44,504 bases of DNA from NCBI GenBank assembly GCA_031278815.1, contig JAITJS010000034.1, positions 1 to 44,504 on the forward strand, read 5' to 3'. The notes beneath the pieces are model-generated. The model did not search any database, was not told the origin of the DNA, and saw nothing but the letters and a program-made list of their open reading frames with translations. Shown here in pieces: positions 1 to 9,570 of the stretch. The translations under genes and the position numbers were made by a program. Position 1 is the first letter of the stretch. Every line of letters starts with the position of its first letter. The stretch comes from Treponema sp. Lineage in GTDB: Bacteria > Spirochaetota > Spirochaetia > Treponematales > Breznakiellaceae.

Positions 1-315
1 CAATTAAAAGGTGAGTAGAAACAACAAGAGAAGCCTATTAAAAAGGAGACCCGCTTATGAACAACTATACTAGAAACAAACTGAGGAGTACAAGTCTTTC
101 GGGGTAACTCCAGGGCGAATCGGGGAGGTGATCTACAAAGTATGATGCAATAAAAACCGGCTCATGACCAATGACGTAATTCATTATATTACCGTGAATG
201 AGCGCTTCTTGGATTAATACCAGAATATTTCCATCTTACTTTGTGGATCACTACCTGTAAGGTTACTGCATTGAAGGGTTTCCCTCCGAAATGCCTCATT
301 TAGAAAAATGTAACT
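1..315. other. Non-coding left edge
   Basis: I see no convincing gene here. A good AAGGAG ribosome site at about 44-49 precedes an ATG at 57, but that frame closes after 16 codons (stop at 105-107), so it may be the 5' stump of a gene lost when the neighbouring insertion sequence arrived or decayed. The right boundary is the stop codon of the transposase relict on the minus strand. Confidence 0.4.
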
Positions 316-1605
316 TTAAGCCGCCGGTTCACTGCCCGAAGGAAGCTGGGCGGCGACGGCGTCCCGCAACGCGAGGACAGCCTTGTTGATATGGTGCTGA
401 AGCCCGACCGGATTGTAAAGCCCGTAAAGCCGGAGAGTTCCGCTTTTACCCCGCAAGAGAGCGCGTCCGATTCCATGAACCGCTGTTAGGGGCCGCGCGG
501 CGCATCGTACTTTTTGCTCGCTTTGCAACCGGTTTTTATTTTACTTTCAAGCTTCGCGGTCGGCATGAAAAAAGTGAACAGCGGGACAAGGTCGCGGTAT
601 ACGGCGGCAAGGCGCTCCTGCGGGACATTCCCTTCGAGGCGGTCGTACCCGATATACTCACGAACAACGGATCCGTTTTTCTGCTCCACACAACAAGTAT
701 CGGTTTTTGGGTGGTCTCTTGAACGGATGAACGAGACAGGGCAGGATGGATTACGCTGCCAGTCGGAGACCAGATGGTTGATAAATGCACTGCCGCTATC
801 GCGGTGAAACTACCTAAGGGGAAACGGCAGGCGGCTGTGAATATCCTTGAGAGCTTTAAAAGTCCAGGTGTGGGCCTTGGTAAGGAGAGAGAATACAGGC
901 AAATCCAGCCTGAAGCGACGTCCGTGGCGGTGAGAGTGAGGATATATTGACCGTAAGTAGTTTGACCGCAGTGGTGGCGGACTTTAGTCCGACGGTGTCG
1001 ATTTGGATAAAAGCAGGGAGGTTTCGCTCCTGTGAGGTGTAAAACGTCCATATCGGTATACAGTGTTTGAGTATATCGCCGGGTTGGGTGAGGCTTTTTC
1101 CCTTGAGAGCTAATGCCGCCGTGTCTTTTTTGAGCGCCCGGTCAATGATGGCGGGGCTTATCTGCAACAGCTTTTCCCTGATGTCCGCCGTGATGCCAAA
1201 GGCCGGTCATAAGGCGCTGAAGGGAAGCTGTTGCCTCATAGGGGGGGCAGCAGCCGCGGACCTTCGGTCCGACCGCACGTATACCAGAAAAATGCCCAGA
1301 TAAGGCGCAGGGAAGCTATCACGTCATCAGTATAGCTTTTCTTGCCTGTGCGGTTGGCCGGTCTTTTTTTGGCCGGCTTGAGTTTGACCGTCCCGTCTTT
1401 AAGTTTGTAGTATGACCGCTTTTGGTTCCCGCCGGTTAAGGATACGCAGGGCGTATTTCCGGTTGTATCCGGTTGTCTAATTCGTTCAGGATAGCCGCTT
1501 TCTCTTTCCGTCCGGCTTTCTGATAGCATGGACGAATCTGCCCGGCAAGTTATTTTTTATTTCATGGTTAAGCCCATATTGACTTCCGATAGCTGTCGCT
1601 GCCGG
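316..1605 (-). pseudogene. Decayed integrase-core (rve/DDE) transposase
   Basis: Minus-strand relict of an IS transposase of the roughly 420-residue integrase catalytic region type. Reading from right to left across changing frames gives the family order. First come an N-terminal helix-turn-helix-like part (KAGRKEKAAILNEL, then TGYNRKYALRILNRRE near 1440-1500) and a KKSYTDDVIASLRLIW segment near 1300. Next are ALALKGKSLTQPGD near 1090 and the catalytic core FIQIDTV then HHCGQTTYGQYILTLTATD near 920-1000. Last are VREYIGYDRLEG near 640 and a C-terminal YNPVGLQHHINKAVLALRD near 360-430. At least five frame changes and internal stops separate these blocks, so the gene is dead. No terminal inverted repeats could be assigned. 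I infer an old insertion, since decay is spread over the whole length. Confidence 0.8.
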
Positions 1606-1689
1606 ATAGTCTGCCTTGATTTGGGTTACTTTTTCAAAATGAGGCATGGCTGCTTCCCGGTTATATTTTTGATGAGGCAAAGCGCGGCC

Positions 1690-1718
1690 TTGACTTTTTT
1701 TATGGGCTATACTAGACT
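1690..1718 (+). promoter_or_regulatory. Sigma-70-like promoter of the chemotaxis/kinase operon
   Basis: TTGACT at 1690-1695 and TAGACT at 1713-1718 are separated by 17 bases. The predicted transcript starts near 1725, about 120 bases before the receptor start codon, and its leader carries a perfect 7-bp hairpin (ACCCTGC/GCAGGGT, 1746-1763, loop TGTA). Confidence 0.6.
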
Positions 1719-1843
1719 CAATGCGAATCTTAAAGGGTTGTTTCTACCCTGCTGTAGCAGGGTGGCGAGGCCAGGTATGGTAAAAAAACGATTTATCAAG
1801 TATTTTATGGAAATACGTACACTTAAACAAATGGAGGTTTCCA

Positions 1844-3715
1844 ATGAATGAAGCACAACGGTCATATATTACCCTTGCAGTCGGTAGTGCCCTGGCCCAG
1901 GTAGCGGTGGTTTTGGGGTCTGTTCTTATAGTAAGAAATGCAGAATCTGCTCAGAGCTGGTCTTTGGCTGTTTTGGTCGGGCTTGGTCTTGTTTTTCTTC
2001 TCCTGATTGCCATGCTTTTCCTTAAGCTAGGAAGTGCCATGGGGGAAGAGTTGCAGAAATCCCAATGGAAAGACTTAGGTAAGTATAGTGCCGACTTACA
2101 CAGCATTGGCGGGATTGGGTTTAAGGGTTTTGGTATCTATGTTCTTGGGGGGGGCCTTTATGCAGCGGTTCTTGTTCCTTTTGCCTCAGCCCTGGGGATA
2201 GGGGATACCCAGAAAGGTGCGGTTTTTCTGTGCCAACTGGCCTTTGCCCTGGTATGGGGGATATTTGTTTTGATTACCGGTGATAAGCAGATAGGCCAAT
2301 TCCTGGTTTCCCAAGTAATTGTCCGGTATCCTGCGGACTTGCAGAAACAGGGACAATACCATAAGTTGATTATCGTTCCCGCAGGGCTGATCCTAGGAAG
2401 CGTACTGTTGGGTATCGGATGCGTTCTATTGGTGTATGGAGCCGCCAGACTAGGGGATAGGTCGTTGCTGTCCAAAACGTTGATGATAAGCATTGTGGGG
2501 GGTCTTGTCTTCCTGGTGGTGGGCTTGGTGTGTGCCCTGGAACAGAGTAAAGGCACGGCGAGTATCTATACTTTGATCATCAAGGAGCTTGAACGGATTA
2601 CCTTGGAAGAGAAGGACTTGAAACAGCGGATTACCATTGCTTCGGTGGATGAATTGGGGTCTATTATAGGACTCATCAACTATCTTTGTCATGGTCTTTC
2701 CGAGAATATCAACGCAATCAAAGGGTTTCAGCGGGATTTTCTGGAATTAGGCAAAGAACTGCAGCAGAATGCCCGGGCTTCTTCCGGGGCCTTATCCCGG
2801 ATTGCTTCCAGTGTGGATACGGTCAAGGATAAAGCCTACGTCCAGGTAAACACCGTGGGAGACTCCACAGAGGCCGTAGAAAAAGTTGCCGCTAATATCA
2901 AGTCAATGGAGAAGATGATCGATGAGCAAGCGAACAGTATATCCACGGCTTCTTCTTCAATAGAAGAAATGGTGGGTAATATCGCGTCGGTCAGTAAGTC
3001 CATCAATGTCATGGCGGATCAGTTTATCGAACTCATCTCCCTGGCGGAAAAAGGCAAAGGGGCGCAGATCGAGTCCATGAAGAAAATCGAGCTTATCGCT
3101 GAGCGGTCTGCGGCCTTGCTTGAAGCAAACAAGGTTATATCCACCATTGCCAGTCAGACCAACCTCTTGGCCATGAATGCCGCTATTGAGGCGGCCCACG
3201 CAGGAGATACGGGTAAGGGTTTTGCGGTAGTAGCCGATGAAATACGCAAGCTCGCAGAAACCTCGGCAGGCCAATCAAAAAACATCCGGGAAGAAATCAA
3301 CCTGGTCCAGCAGGCCATTGCAGAAGTGGTTACCACCTCCAAGGATTCGGAAAGCGCCTTTACCAGGGTTTCAGAGCGCATTGGCAAGACCGATGCCATT
3401 GTACGGGAAGTACGGCAGGCCATGAACGAACAGAAAGAAGGATCCTCTCAGATACTTAAGACCTTACAGGTGGTAAACGAAGTTACTTCTAATGTACGTA
3501 AAGGCTCCAAGGAAATGAGTACCGGTAATAACACCATGATTACCACCATAAGTCTGCTCAGGGATTCTTCCCGGCAGATTCAGCAGAACATTGAACAAAT
3601 AGCCTCTGGTTTTAGCGAGATAGAAAGCAGCTCAAAAAGTGTCTCCGAGGTAGCGGAAAAGACCGTTAAGAACATTCAAGGCATGGAGAGCGTGGTGAAA
3701 CATTTCAAGACCTAA
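1844..3715 (+). CDS. Methyl-accepting chemotaxis protein with six-helix membrane domain
   Basis: Chemoreceptor that would signal to CheA/CheW. The first ~230 of 623 residues contain about six hydrophobic helices (near 10-30, 38-60, 90-115, 125-145, 172-197, 207-227) with only short loops, so there is no periplasmic ligand domain and sensing is probably within or near the membrane. A HAMP-like stretch ([16 protein letters not shown]) follows at about 255-285. The cytoplasmic coiled coil has the hallmark hairpin tip [20 protein letters not shown] at 438-457 followed by [19 protein letters not shown] lies 7 bases before the ATG. The hybrid kinase gene begins 17 bases after the stop, suggesting one transcript. 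The stimulus is unknown. Confidence 0.93.
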   Translation: MNEAQRSYITLAVGSALAQVAVVLGSVLIVRNAESAQSWSLAVLVGLGLVFLLLIAMLFLKLGSAMGEELQKSQWKDLGKYSADLHSIGGIGFKGFGIYVLGGGLYAAVLVPFASALGIGDTQKGAVFLCQLAFALVWGIFVLITGDKQIGQFLVSQVIVRYPADLQKQGQYHKLIIVPAGLILGSVLLGIGCVLLVYGAARLGDRSLLSKTLMISIVGGLVFLVVGLVCALEQSKGTASIYTLIIKELERITLEEKDLKQRITIASVDELGSIIGLINYLCHGLSENINAIKGFQRDFLELGKELQQNARASSGALSRIASSVDTVKDKAYVQVNTVGDSTEAVEKVAANIKSMEKMIDEQANSISTASSSIEEMVGNIASVSKSINVMADQFIELISLAEKGKGAQIESMKKIELIAERSAALLEANKVISTIASQTNLLAMNAAIEAAHAGDTGKGFAVVADEIRKLAETSAGQSKNIREEINLVQQAIAEVVTTSKDSESAFTRVSERIGKTDAIVREVRQAMNEQKEGSSQILKTLQVVNEVTSNVRKGSKEMSTGNNTMITTISLLRDSSRQIQQNIEQIASGFSEIESSSKSVSEVAEKTVKNIQGMESVVKHFKT

Positions 3716-3732
3716 GTACTCAATAGCTCAGG

Positions 3733-6700
3733 ATGAAATTACAGGATATTATTAAACTCAACTATCAGCAGTTGTTGTTTGTTATCATGGCCTTTGTCGT
3801 CATGGTAGGGGTGAGTTACCTGTATACCAGTAGTATAGTCCGGGCGCAGTTGTTTAGTAACGGGGAAGAAGCCATAAAATCCGCCCAAATCCGGATCCAG
3901 GCGGAATTAAACCAGGCTGGAGTGTTCTTGAAAAACACCGGCTTCTTTGTGGAAAGGATGATCCTGGAGGAGAAAAGTAGCGAGGCCCTGGAAAGTGCCT
4001 TAAAACAGCTCACCCAGTGGAACGCCGGAAAGGGCGCTACGCTTATCAAGGGTTTTGGGGGGATTTATGGCTTAATTCAAGGCGTTTTTGTGAGCGGTCA
4101 TGGCTGGATCCCCCCTGGGACCTATGATCCTAGAACCCGGCCTTGGTATATCGGTGCAGATGCTGCACAAGGAAAGCTTTTCTATAGCGACCCCTATATT
4201 GACAGCATGAGCGGGGATACCATTGTTTCAGTATCCCAGAAAATTATGGATACCTCGGAAACGCTAGGTATCCTGGCTATTAATATCAATATTTCCGAGA
4301 TGCTGGGATTTATCACGGAATTGAATCTGGGAGATGATGGCTACGGTATTATCCTTGATAATACCTATAAAATCGTGCTCCACGGCCTGTCTCTGCAATG
4401 GCGGGATCGTTCCTTTCCCTCTATAAGCCCTGAATATGCACGGCTTACCAGGGCGCTTGCTGAAAACGATACGATCTCAGGGATGGAATTCACCAATCAC
4501 TATGGGGTAAAGAGCATCATATTTTTCAGGAAACTCTTTAATGACTGGCATATTGGCCTTGTAACCTCCACCAGCAGTTATTACCGGGATGTATACCGTA
4601 TGGCGATTTTGCTTTCCCTCTTGGGTACGGTGTTGGTGTCTATTTTATGTTATTTTCTTCTGCGCTTATACACCGATAAGATCAGGTCCGATGAAAAAAA
4701 CAAGAGCAAGTCGAATTTCCTCGCCAAGATGAGCCATGAAATACGGACCCCTATGAATGCGATTGTGGGTATGGCAGAACTTATCCTGCGGGAGCCGATT
4801 AGCCGAGAGGTATACGAACATGCCATGAGCATCAAGCACGCCAGTGCGAATCTGCTTTCCATCATAAACGACATCCTTGACTTTTCTAAGATAGAATCCG
4901 GTAAGATGGAGATAAGTAATAGCTCGTATCTCCTTTCCTCGGTGATTAATGATATTGTAACGATCATCCGTATGCGGCTCACTGAAAAGCCGGTGATCCT
5001 GCTGGTCTCGATTGATGCCAAGCTGCCCAACAAGCTCAGAGGGGACGAAGTGCGGATCCGGCAGATCATCTTGAATGTCTTGAATAATGCGGTGAAATAT
5101 ACGGAAAAGGGGTCGATTACCTTATCGATTACTGGAGTAGTTCAGGATACTAAGCAGGTGCTCTTGACCATCAGTGTTGAGGATACGGGTACAGGCATCA
5201 AGAAAGAGAATTTCGCTAAGATCTTCGGTGATTTTACGCAATTTGACAAAGAGCGAAACCGAGGAATCGAAGGAACCGGCTTAGGTTTGGCCATCACAAA
5301 AAACCTGTGTAAAGCGCTGGGAGGAGAGATTTCTTTTACCAGTGAATACGGCAAAGGGAGTACCTTTACCATCCTTATGCCCCAGAGCATAGAAGGGCCT
5401 GAACCGCTCGCGGTGGTAGAAAAACCTGAAGCAAAGCAGGTCCTCCTCTATGCCCTCACCCATCCTTACGTCGATTCCATCATTGGTAGCCTTGAGAACC
5501 TGGGGCTCAAGAGCACCTTGGTACAGGTACAATCCGATTTCCACGATACCCTCAAAGAGCATAGCTATGGCTTTATCTTTGTCTCTCAAGTCTTGTATGA
5601 GGGGGCTAAGCATCTCCTTGAGCGCATGGGCATACCAACTAAGTTGGTGATGATGGTAGAATACGGCGCGGAACTTAACGGTATTGATGTATGCACCCTG
5701 ACCATACCGGCTCACGCCATTTCAATCGCCGAGGTGCTCAACCACAAGAGCGGTAATCGGAGCACCTATAGGGACCCTCGGGAAACCGGGGTACGATTTA
5801 TCGCCCCTACTGCGCGTATTCTCCTGGTGGATGATATCATCACCAACCTAAAAGTTGCCGAAGGACTCATGGCGCCCTATAAGATGCAGGTGGATAGCTG
5901 TAAAAGCGGTCCTGAAGCGATTAGACTGGTACAAACGAAAAGCTATGATATCATCTTTATGGATCACATGATGCCTGAAATGGACGGCATTGAGGCCGCT
6001 GGTATCATACGGAACCTGGAAGGTAAGGGCAATTACTATCAAGAACTGCCCATTATCGCCTTGACCGCCAATGCGGTATCCGGGGTTAAGGAGATGTTTT
6101 TACAGAACAGTATGAATGATTTTCTCTCCAAACCTATTGAGATATCCCGTTTAAATAGCATATTACAAAAATGGATCCCTGAGGCAAAACGAGAAAAATA
6201 CCAAGAACATAAGAAAGAAGGGTTCTCTATGGATAAAGTGGATGCTGCTCCTTGTCAGGATACCCCAGATCAGGGTGTATCGGGGAAGGAGCCTGAGTTA
6301 CCGCTCATCGCTGGCGTAGCAGTGAGCCGGGGTATTGGAATGACCGGAGGATCCCTGGATATGTATATGGATATCTTGGGAATTTTTTGGGCTGAGAGCA
6401 AAGAAAAGCTCGAACAGTTAAACGCCTGCTTAGCCGCCGGGGATATGAGCTTGTATACCACCTATGTCCATGCGGTTAAGAGTACTGCGGCTACCATTGG
6501 AGCACAGGCCCTAGCCGAGCGGGCGAAGGCCCTGGAAGTCGCGGGAAGAAGCGGGGATCGTGCCTATATTGAACAATACCACGGCCCTTTCTTTGAAGAC
6601 TTTAGCAAAGTGCTGGAAGGCATTGGTCATGCCTTACAAGCTTATGAGTCTCAGCAAAAGGCTCTACGGGGCAGTGGAGGGAATACGGGGGAAGCTGGCG

Positions 6701-6921
6701 CGGATAGGGAAGTATTACAGCAGGATCTCAGGGAATTGAAAGCAGCCCTGGATATGATGGATGTGGGAAAGGCAGATGAAAGCATCGGCAGACTGCAAAA
6801 GGGAGACTGGGGCGAGCCGGTCAACCGGGGCATTGCTGAGATAGCCCGACATATTCTGTTATCCGATTATGATGAAGCGATTGCCGCCATTGAAACCCTT
6901 TTAGCTGATGAACCGCGCTGA
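3733..6921 (+). CDS. Cache-domain hybrid sensor histidine kinase with HPt domain
   Basis: Membrane sensor kinase of 1062 residues built for a multistep phosphorelay. An N-terminal membrane helix (about 15-35) is followed by an extracytoplasmic Cache domain containing the typical DPRTRPWY near 132-139 and SDPYIDSMSGDTIVSVSQ downstream, then a second helix (about 285-310). The HisKA box SHEIRTPMNA carries the phosphate-accepting H335. The ATPase part has N-box LNVLNNAVKYTE, VEDTGTGI and GTGLGLAI. A degenerate receiver-like segment lacking the acceptor Asp covers roughly 560-680. A genuine receiver follows with D744 in FMDHMMPEMDG, and the C-terminal HPt has H913 in YVHAVKSTAATIG. The ribosome site is weak, so translation may be coupled to the receptor gene upstream. 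The HD-GYP regulator just downstream is the likely output. Confidence 0.93.
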   Translation: MKLQDIIKLNYQQLLFVIMAFVVMVGVSYLYTSSIVRAQLFSNGEEAIKSAQIRIQAELNQAGVFLKNTGFFVERMILEEKSSEALESALKQLTQWNAGKGATLIKGFGGIYGLIQGVFVSGHGWIPPGTYDPRTRPWYIGADAAQGKLFYSDPYIDSMSGDTIVSVSQKIMDTSETLGILAININISEMLGFITELNLGDDGYGIILDNTYKIVLHGLSLQWRDRSFPSISPEYARLTRALAENDTISGMEFTNHYGVKSIIFFRKLFNDWHIGLVTSTSSYYRDVYRMAILLSLLGTVLVSILCYFLLRLYTDKIRSDEKNKSKSNFLAKMSHEIRTPMNAIVGMAELILREPISREVYEHAMSIKHASANLLSIINDILDFSKIESGKMEISNSSYLLSSVINDIVTIIRMRLTEKPVILLVSIDAKLPNKLRGDEVRIRQIILNVLNNAVKYTEKGSITLSITGVVQDTKQVLLTISVEDTGTGIKKENFAKIFGDFTQFDKERNRGIEGTGLGLAITKNLCKALGGEISFTSEYGKGSTFTILMPQSIEGPEPLAVVEKPEAKQVLLYALTHPYVDSIIGSLENLGLKSTLVQVQSDFHDTLKEHSYGFIFVSQVLYEGAKHLLERMGIPTKLVMMVEYGAELNGIDVCTLTIPAHAISIAEVLNHKSGNRSTYRDPRETGVRFIAPTARILLVDDIITNLKVAEGLMAPYKMQVDSCKSGPEAIRLVQTKSYDIIFMDHMMPEMDGIEAAGIIRNLEGKGNYYQELPIIALTANAVSGVKEMFLQNSMNDFLSKPIEISRLNSILQKWIPEAKREKYQEHKKEGFSMDKVDAAPCQDTPDQGVSGKEPELPLIAGVAVSRGIGMTGGSLDMYMDILGIFWAESKEKLEQLNACLAAGDMSLYTTYVHAVKSTAATIGAQALAERAKALEVAGRSGDRAYIEQYHGPFFEDFSKVLEGIGHALQAYESQQKALRGSGGNTGEAGADREVLQQDLRELKAALDMMDVGKADESIGRLQKGDWGEPVNRGIAEIARHILLSDYDEAIAAIETLLADEPR

Positions 6922-7008
6922 TCTCAGGTTCTTTAAGAAGGGTCAATTCTGAAAATGGCGCTCGGTTTGTACTTTTTCTCGCATAATCTCCAGGTAAGGA
7001 GTATGGGT

Positions 7009-8079
7009 ATGGGAACTGAACGTAAAAAAATCATGCTGGTAGATGATAACATCACCAATTTGACGGTGGGGAAAAGCGCCTTAATCGACAGATACGATGT
7101 GTTTACCCTTCCTTCAGGAGAAAAGCTCTTTAAGCTGCTTGAAAAAGTGATCCCCGATATGATCCTTCTGGATGTGGAGATGCCGGAGATGAACGGCTAT
7201 GAGGTGATCAAAATCCTCAAGAAACAGGAAAAATTCGCCCAGATTCCGGTTATTTTTTTGACCGCCAAAAGTGACGATGGCAGTGAGCTGCAAGGTTTGT
7301 CCCTGGGGGCCATTGATTACATCACCAAGCCCTTTTCTCCCGCTCTTTTGGTAAAACGCATCGAGGTGCATCTGTTGGTGGAGTCTCAAAGAAAGGAACT
7401 GAAAGCATACAATACCAACCTTCAGCAGATGGTAAAGGACAAGACTCAGGAAGTGGTGGGGCTGCAAAACGCCATTCTCAAGACCGTGGCAGAGTTGGTT
7501 GAATCCCGGGATTCGATTACCGGTGGCCATATTGAACGGACCCGTGCCTATCTCCAGATATTGATCTGGGCAATGAAACGCCAAGGGGTGTATCAGGACG
7601 AGATCAGTTCCTGGGATGAGGATATTTTTTTACAGTCTTCTCAGCTCCATGATGTGGGTAAAATTGCCATTAAAGACAGTATCCTCTTTAAACAGGGAAA
7701 ACTCACCGATGAGGAGTTTACAGAGATGAAGAAGCATACCACCTTTGGGGTACAGGTCATTGAAAAGATAGGGGAAAGCACCTCGGAAAAAGCGTTTCTG
7801 GAACATGCCAAGATCATGGCTGGAACCCACCACGAAAAATGGAATGGTTCAGGCTATCCCCTGGGGCTTAGGGAGATGGCGATTCCCTTGCAGGGACGGC
7901 TCATGGCGATTGTGGATGTATACGATGCCCTGCTTTCGGTACGGCCCTATAAAAAGGCCTTAAGTCAGGAAGAGGCAGTGCAGATCATTGAGCATAAGAG
8001 TGAAGGGCATTTTGATCCTGCCATTACCGCGGTCTTTCTTACTACGGTACATGAGTTTGCAAGTGTTGTACGCCCCTAG
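7009..8079 (+). CDS. Response regulator with HD-GYP c-di-GMP phosphodiesterase domain
   Basis: Receiver plus HD-GYP protein (356 residues) expected to hydrolyse cyclic di-GMP when phosphorylated. The receiver has D55 in MILLDVEMPEMNG and the TAK and KP signature residues after it. The output domain has HD at 214-215 (LHDVGKI) and a full HHExxxGxGYP motif at 274-284 (HHEKWNGSGYP), so it should be catalytically competent. I chose the ATG at 7009 because AAGGAG (6996-7001) is 7 bases before it; in-frame upstream ATGs at 6955 and 7003 lack a properly spaced site. It is the third gene of the receptor/kinase operon and is the natural partner of the hybrid kinase's HPt domain. Confidence 0.93.
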   Translation: MGTERKKIMLVDDNITNLTVGKSALIDRYDVFTLPSGEKLFKLLEKVIPDMILLDVEMPEMNGYEVIKILKKQEKFAQIPVIFLTAKSDDGSELQGLSLGAIDYITKPFSPALLVKRIEVHLLVESQRKELKAYNTNLQQMVKDKTQEVVGLQNAILKTVAELVESRDSITGGHIERTRAYLQILIWAMKRQGVYQDEISSWDEDIFLQSSQLHDVGKIAIKDSILFKQGKLTDEEFTEMKKHTTFGVQVIEKIGESTSEKAFLEHAKIMAGTHHEKWNGSGYPLGLREMAIPLQGRLMAIVDVYDALLSVRPYKKALSQEEAVQIIEHKSEGHFDPAITAVFLTTVHEFASVVRP

Positions 8080-8164
8080 TACGGAAGGAGGCTTCCCAAA
8101 CCCTCGGTATGGCGAACCAAGTCCACGGTTTGGCTCACCGCAGATGCGAGGGGTAGGTATTACC

Positions 8165-8193
8165 TTGTCTCAAAGGTTACCAGGTGTTATACT
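8165..8193 (+). promoter_or_regulatory. aroA promoter giving a leaderless transcript
   Basis: TTGTCT at 8165-8170, 17-base spacer, TATACT at 8188-8193. Only six bases separate the -10 box from the ATG at 8200, so transcription would begin at the A of the start codon. No Shine-Dalgarno sequence is visible before the ATG. Confidence 0.6.
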
Positions 8194-8199
8194 ATCCCT

Positions 8200-9549
8200 A
8201 TGTACGGTATCATTACACCCCATAAAATTACGGGGACGATTCGGATTCCGGCTTCTAAGTCCCACACTATCCGACGACTCCTTATGGCGGCTTTAGGGGA
8301 GGGGGTTTCTGAAATTGCCTATCCTTTGGATTCCCTGGATGCCCGTTCTTGTTTGGAGGTGTGCCGTGCTCTCGGTGCGGTCATCGAAGTATCCCCTGCA
8401 CTTCAGGCCGACCCTCAAGGCGCAGGGGTGGTTCGTTGGCTGGTCCGGGGAATTGGGGTTGGAGCAGCCGGCGGTACCTTCAAGGCTCCTGATAAACCCC
8501 TGGATGTGGGTAATTCCGGAACAACCCTTTTTTTAGCCTTGGCTGCCGCTGCTTTGGGCAAGGAACCCATAACCTTTACTGGGGATGCCCAGATCCGCCA
8601 CCGTAGCGCGGCTCCTCTTTTGCAGGCCCTCTCAGGGATCGGTATTCGGGTTTCATCTACCCCTCAGGGTTGTGCCCCTATCACCGTACAAGGTCCCTGG
8701 AAAGGAGGCCGGGTGTCTCTTCCCTGTCCCACGAGTCAGTACCTTTCTGCCGTACTCTTGGCTGCTCCTCTGGCTCCTGAAGGAACCTGTACTGAAATTG
8801 CGGTGCCCCTGCTCAACGAAAAGCCCTATATTGCAATGACCCTTGCCTATCTGGATGCTCAACAGGTAGCCTACGAGGCGGCGGCTGATTATTCGTGGTT
8901 CCGTGTAAGCGGTGGCGCTTCCTACCGGCCCTTGAACGGCCCGGTACCGGGGGATTTTTCCTCTGCTGCCTTTCCTGCCTGCGCCGGGGTGATTACCGGT
9001 GGACCGGTGAAGCTCTTGGGGCTTGATCCTGAGGACACCCAAGGGGATAAGGCCTTCTTCGCCATGCTCCATGAGCTCGGTGCTGAAGTGCACTGGGAAA
9101 AACGACTCGATACCTGGCTTGTCCAGGTTGCGCGCACCGGTTCTCTTAAAGCAGGCACTTTTGACCTCAATGCTACCCCGGATATCTTACCCATCATGGC
9201 GGTCATCGCTGCCTATGCTGAAGGGGAAAGCGCCTTGGTCAATGTAGCCCACGCCCGGATCAAGGAAACCGACCGGCTTTCGGTGATGGCCTTGGAACTG
9301 AGGAAGCTCGGGGTATGGACTGAAGAACGTCCCGACGGCCTCCTTATCCGGGGAGGCGCTGCTTCATCAGGGGGCTTTCCCGTACTGCGGGGCGGCACGG
9401 TAGACGGTCATGGGGATCATCGGGTGGTGATGGCCCTGGCAGTGGCAGCGTTGGGTGCGGAAGGTCCCGTGGAAATCAGTGGTGTCGAAGCTGCGGATGT
9501 AACCTATCCAGGCTTCCTATCCCTCTTAGCATATACTCCTCTCGCATAG
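8200..9549 (+). CDS. aroA: 3-phosphoshikimate 1-carboxyvinyltransferase (EPSP synthase)
   Basis: Shikimate pathway enzyme joining shikimate-3-phosphate and phosphoenolpyruvate; 449 residues, normal length. Family motifs in order: PASKSHTIR with K20/S21, GNSGTT at 104-109, TSQYLSAVLLAAP, NEKPYIAMTLAYL, DFSSAAFP, ARIKETDRL and DGHGDHRVVMALAV. An oddity is GNSGTTLF: most relatives have Arg where Phe111 stands (GTTxR), so substrate contacts in this part of the site may differ. It has its own promoter and no ribosome site. No other aromatic pathway gene is nearby. Identification is firm; activity of the variant site is inferred. Confidence 0.92.
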   Translation: MYGIITPHKITGTIRIPASKSHTIRRLLMAALGEGVSEIAYPLDSLDARSCLEVCRALGAVIEVSPALQADPQGAGVVRWLVRGIGVGAAGGTFKAPDKPLDVGNSGTTLFLALAAAALGKEPITFTGDAQIRHRSAAPLLQALSGIGIRVSSTPQGCAPITVQGPWKGGRVSLPCPTSQYLSAVLLAAPLAPEGTCTEIAVPLLNEKPYIAMTLAYLDAQQVAYEAAADYSWFRVSGGASYRPLNGPVPGDFSSAAFPACAGVITGGPVKLLGLDPEDTQGDKAFFAMLHELGAEVHWEKRLDTWLVQVARTGSLKAGTFDLNATPDILPIMAVIAAYAEGESALVNVAHARIKETDRLSVMALELRKLGVWTEERPDGLLIRGGAASSGGFPVLRGGTVDGHGDHRVVMALAVAALGAEGPVEISGVEAADVTYPGFLSLLAYTPLA

Positions 9550-9570
9550 CATCACCAATAGCATAGGCTT

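Noticed and set aside
57-107. Sixteen-codon ORF with a good AAGGAG site
   Set aside because: Too short and without any recognisable feature; more likely a stump or chance.
8090-8160. GC-rich inverted segments (CCCTCG ... CGAGGGG) between the HD-GYP gene and aroA as a terminator
   Set aside because: Arms are short and distant, and no T-run follows.
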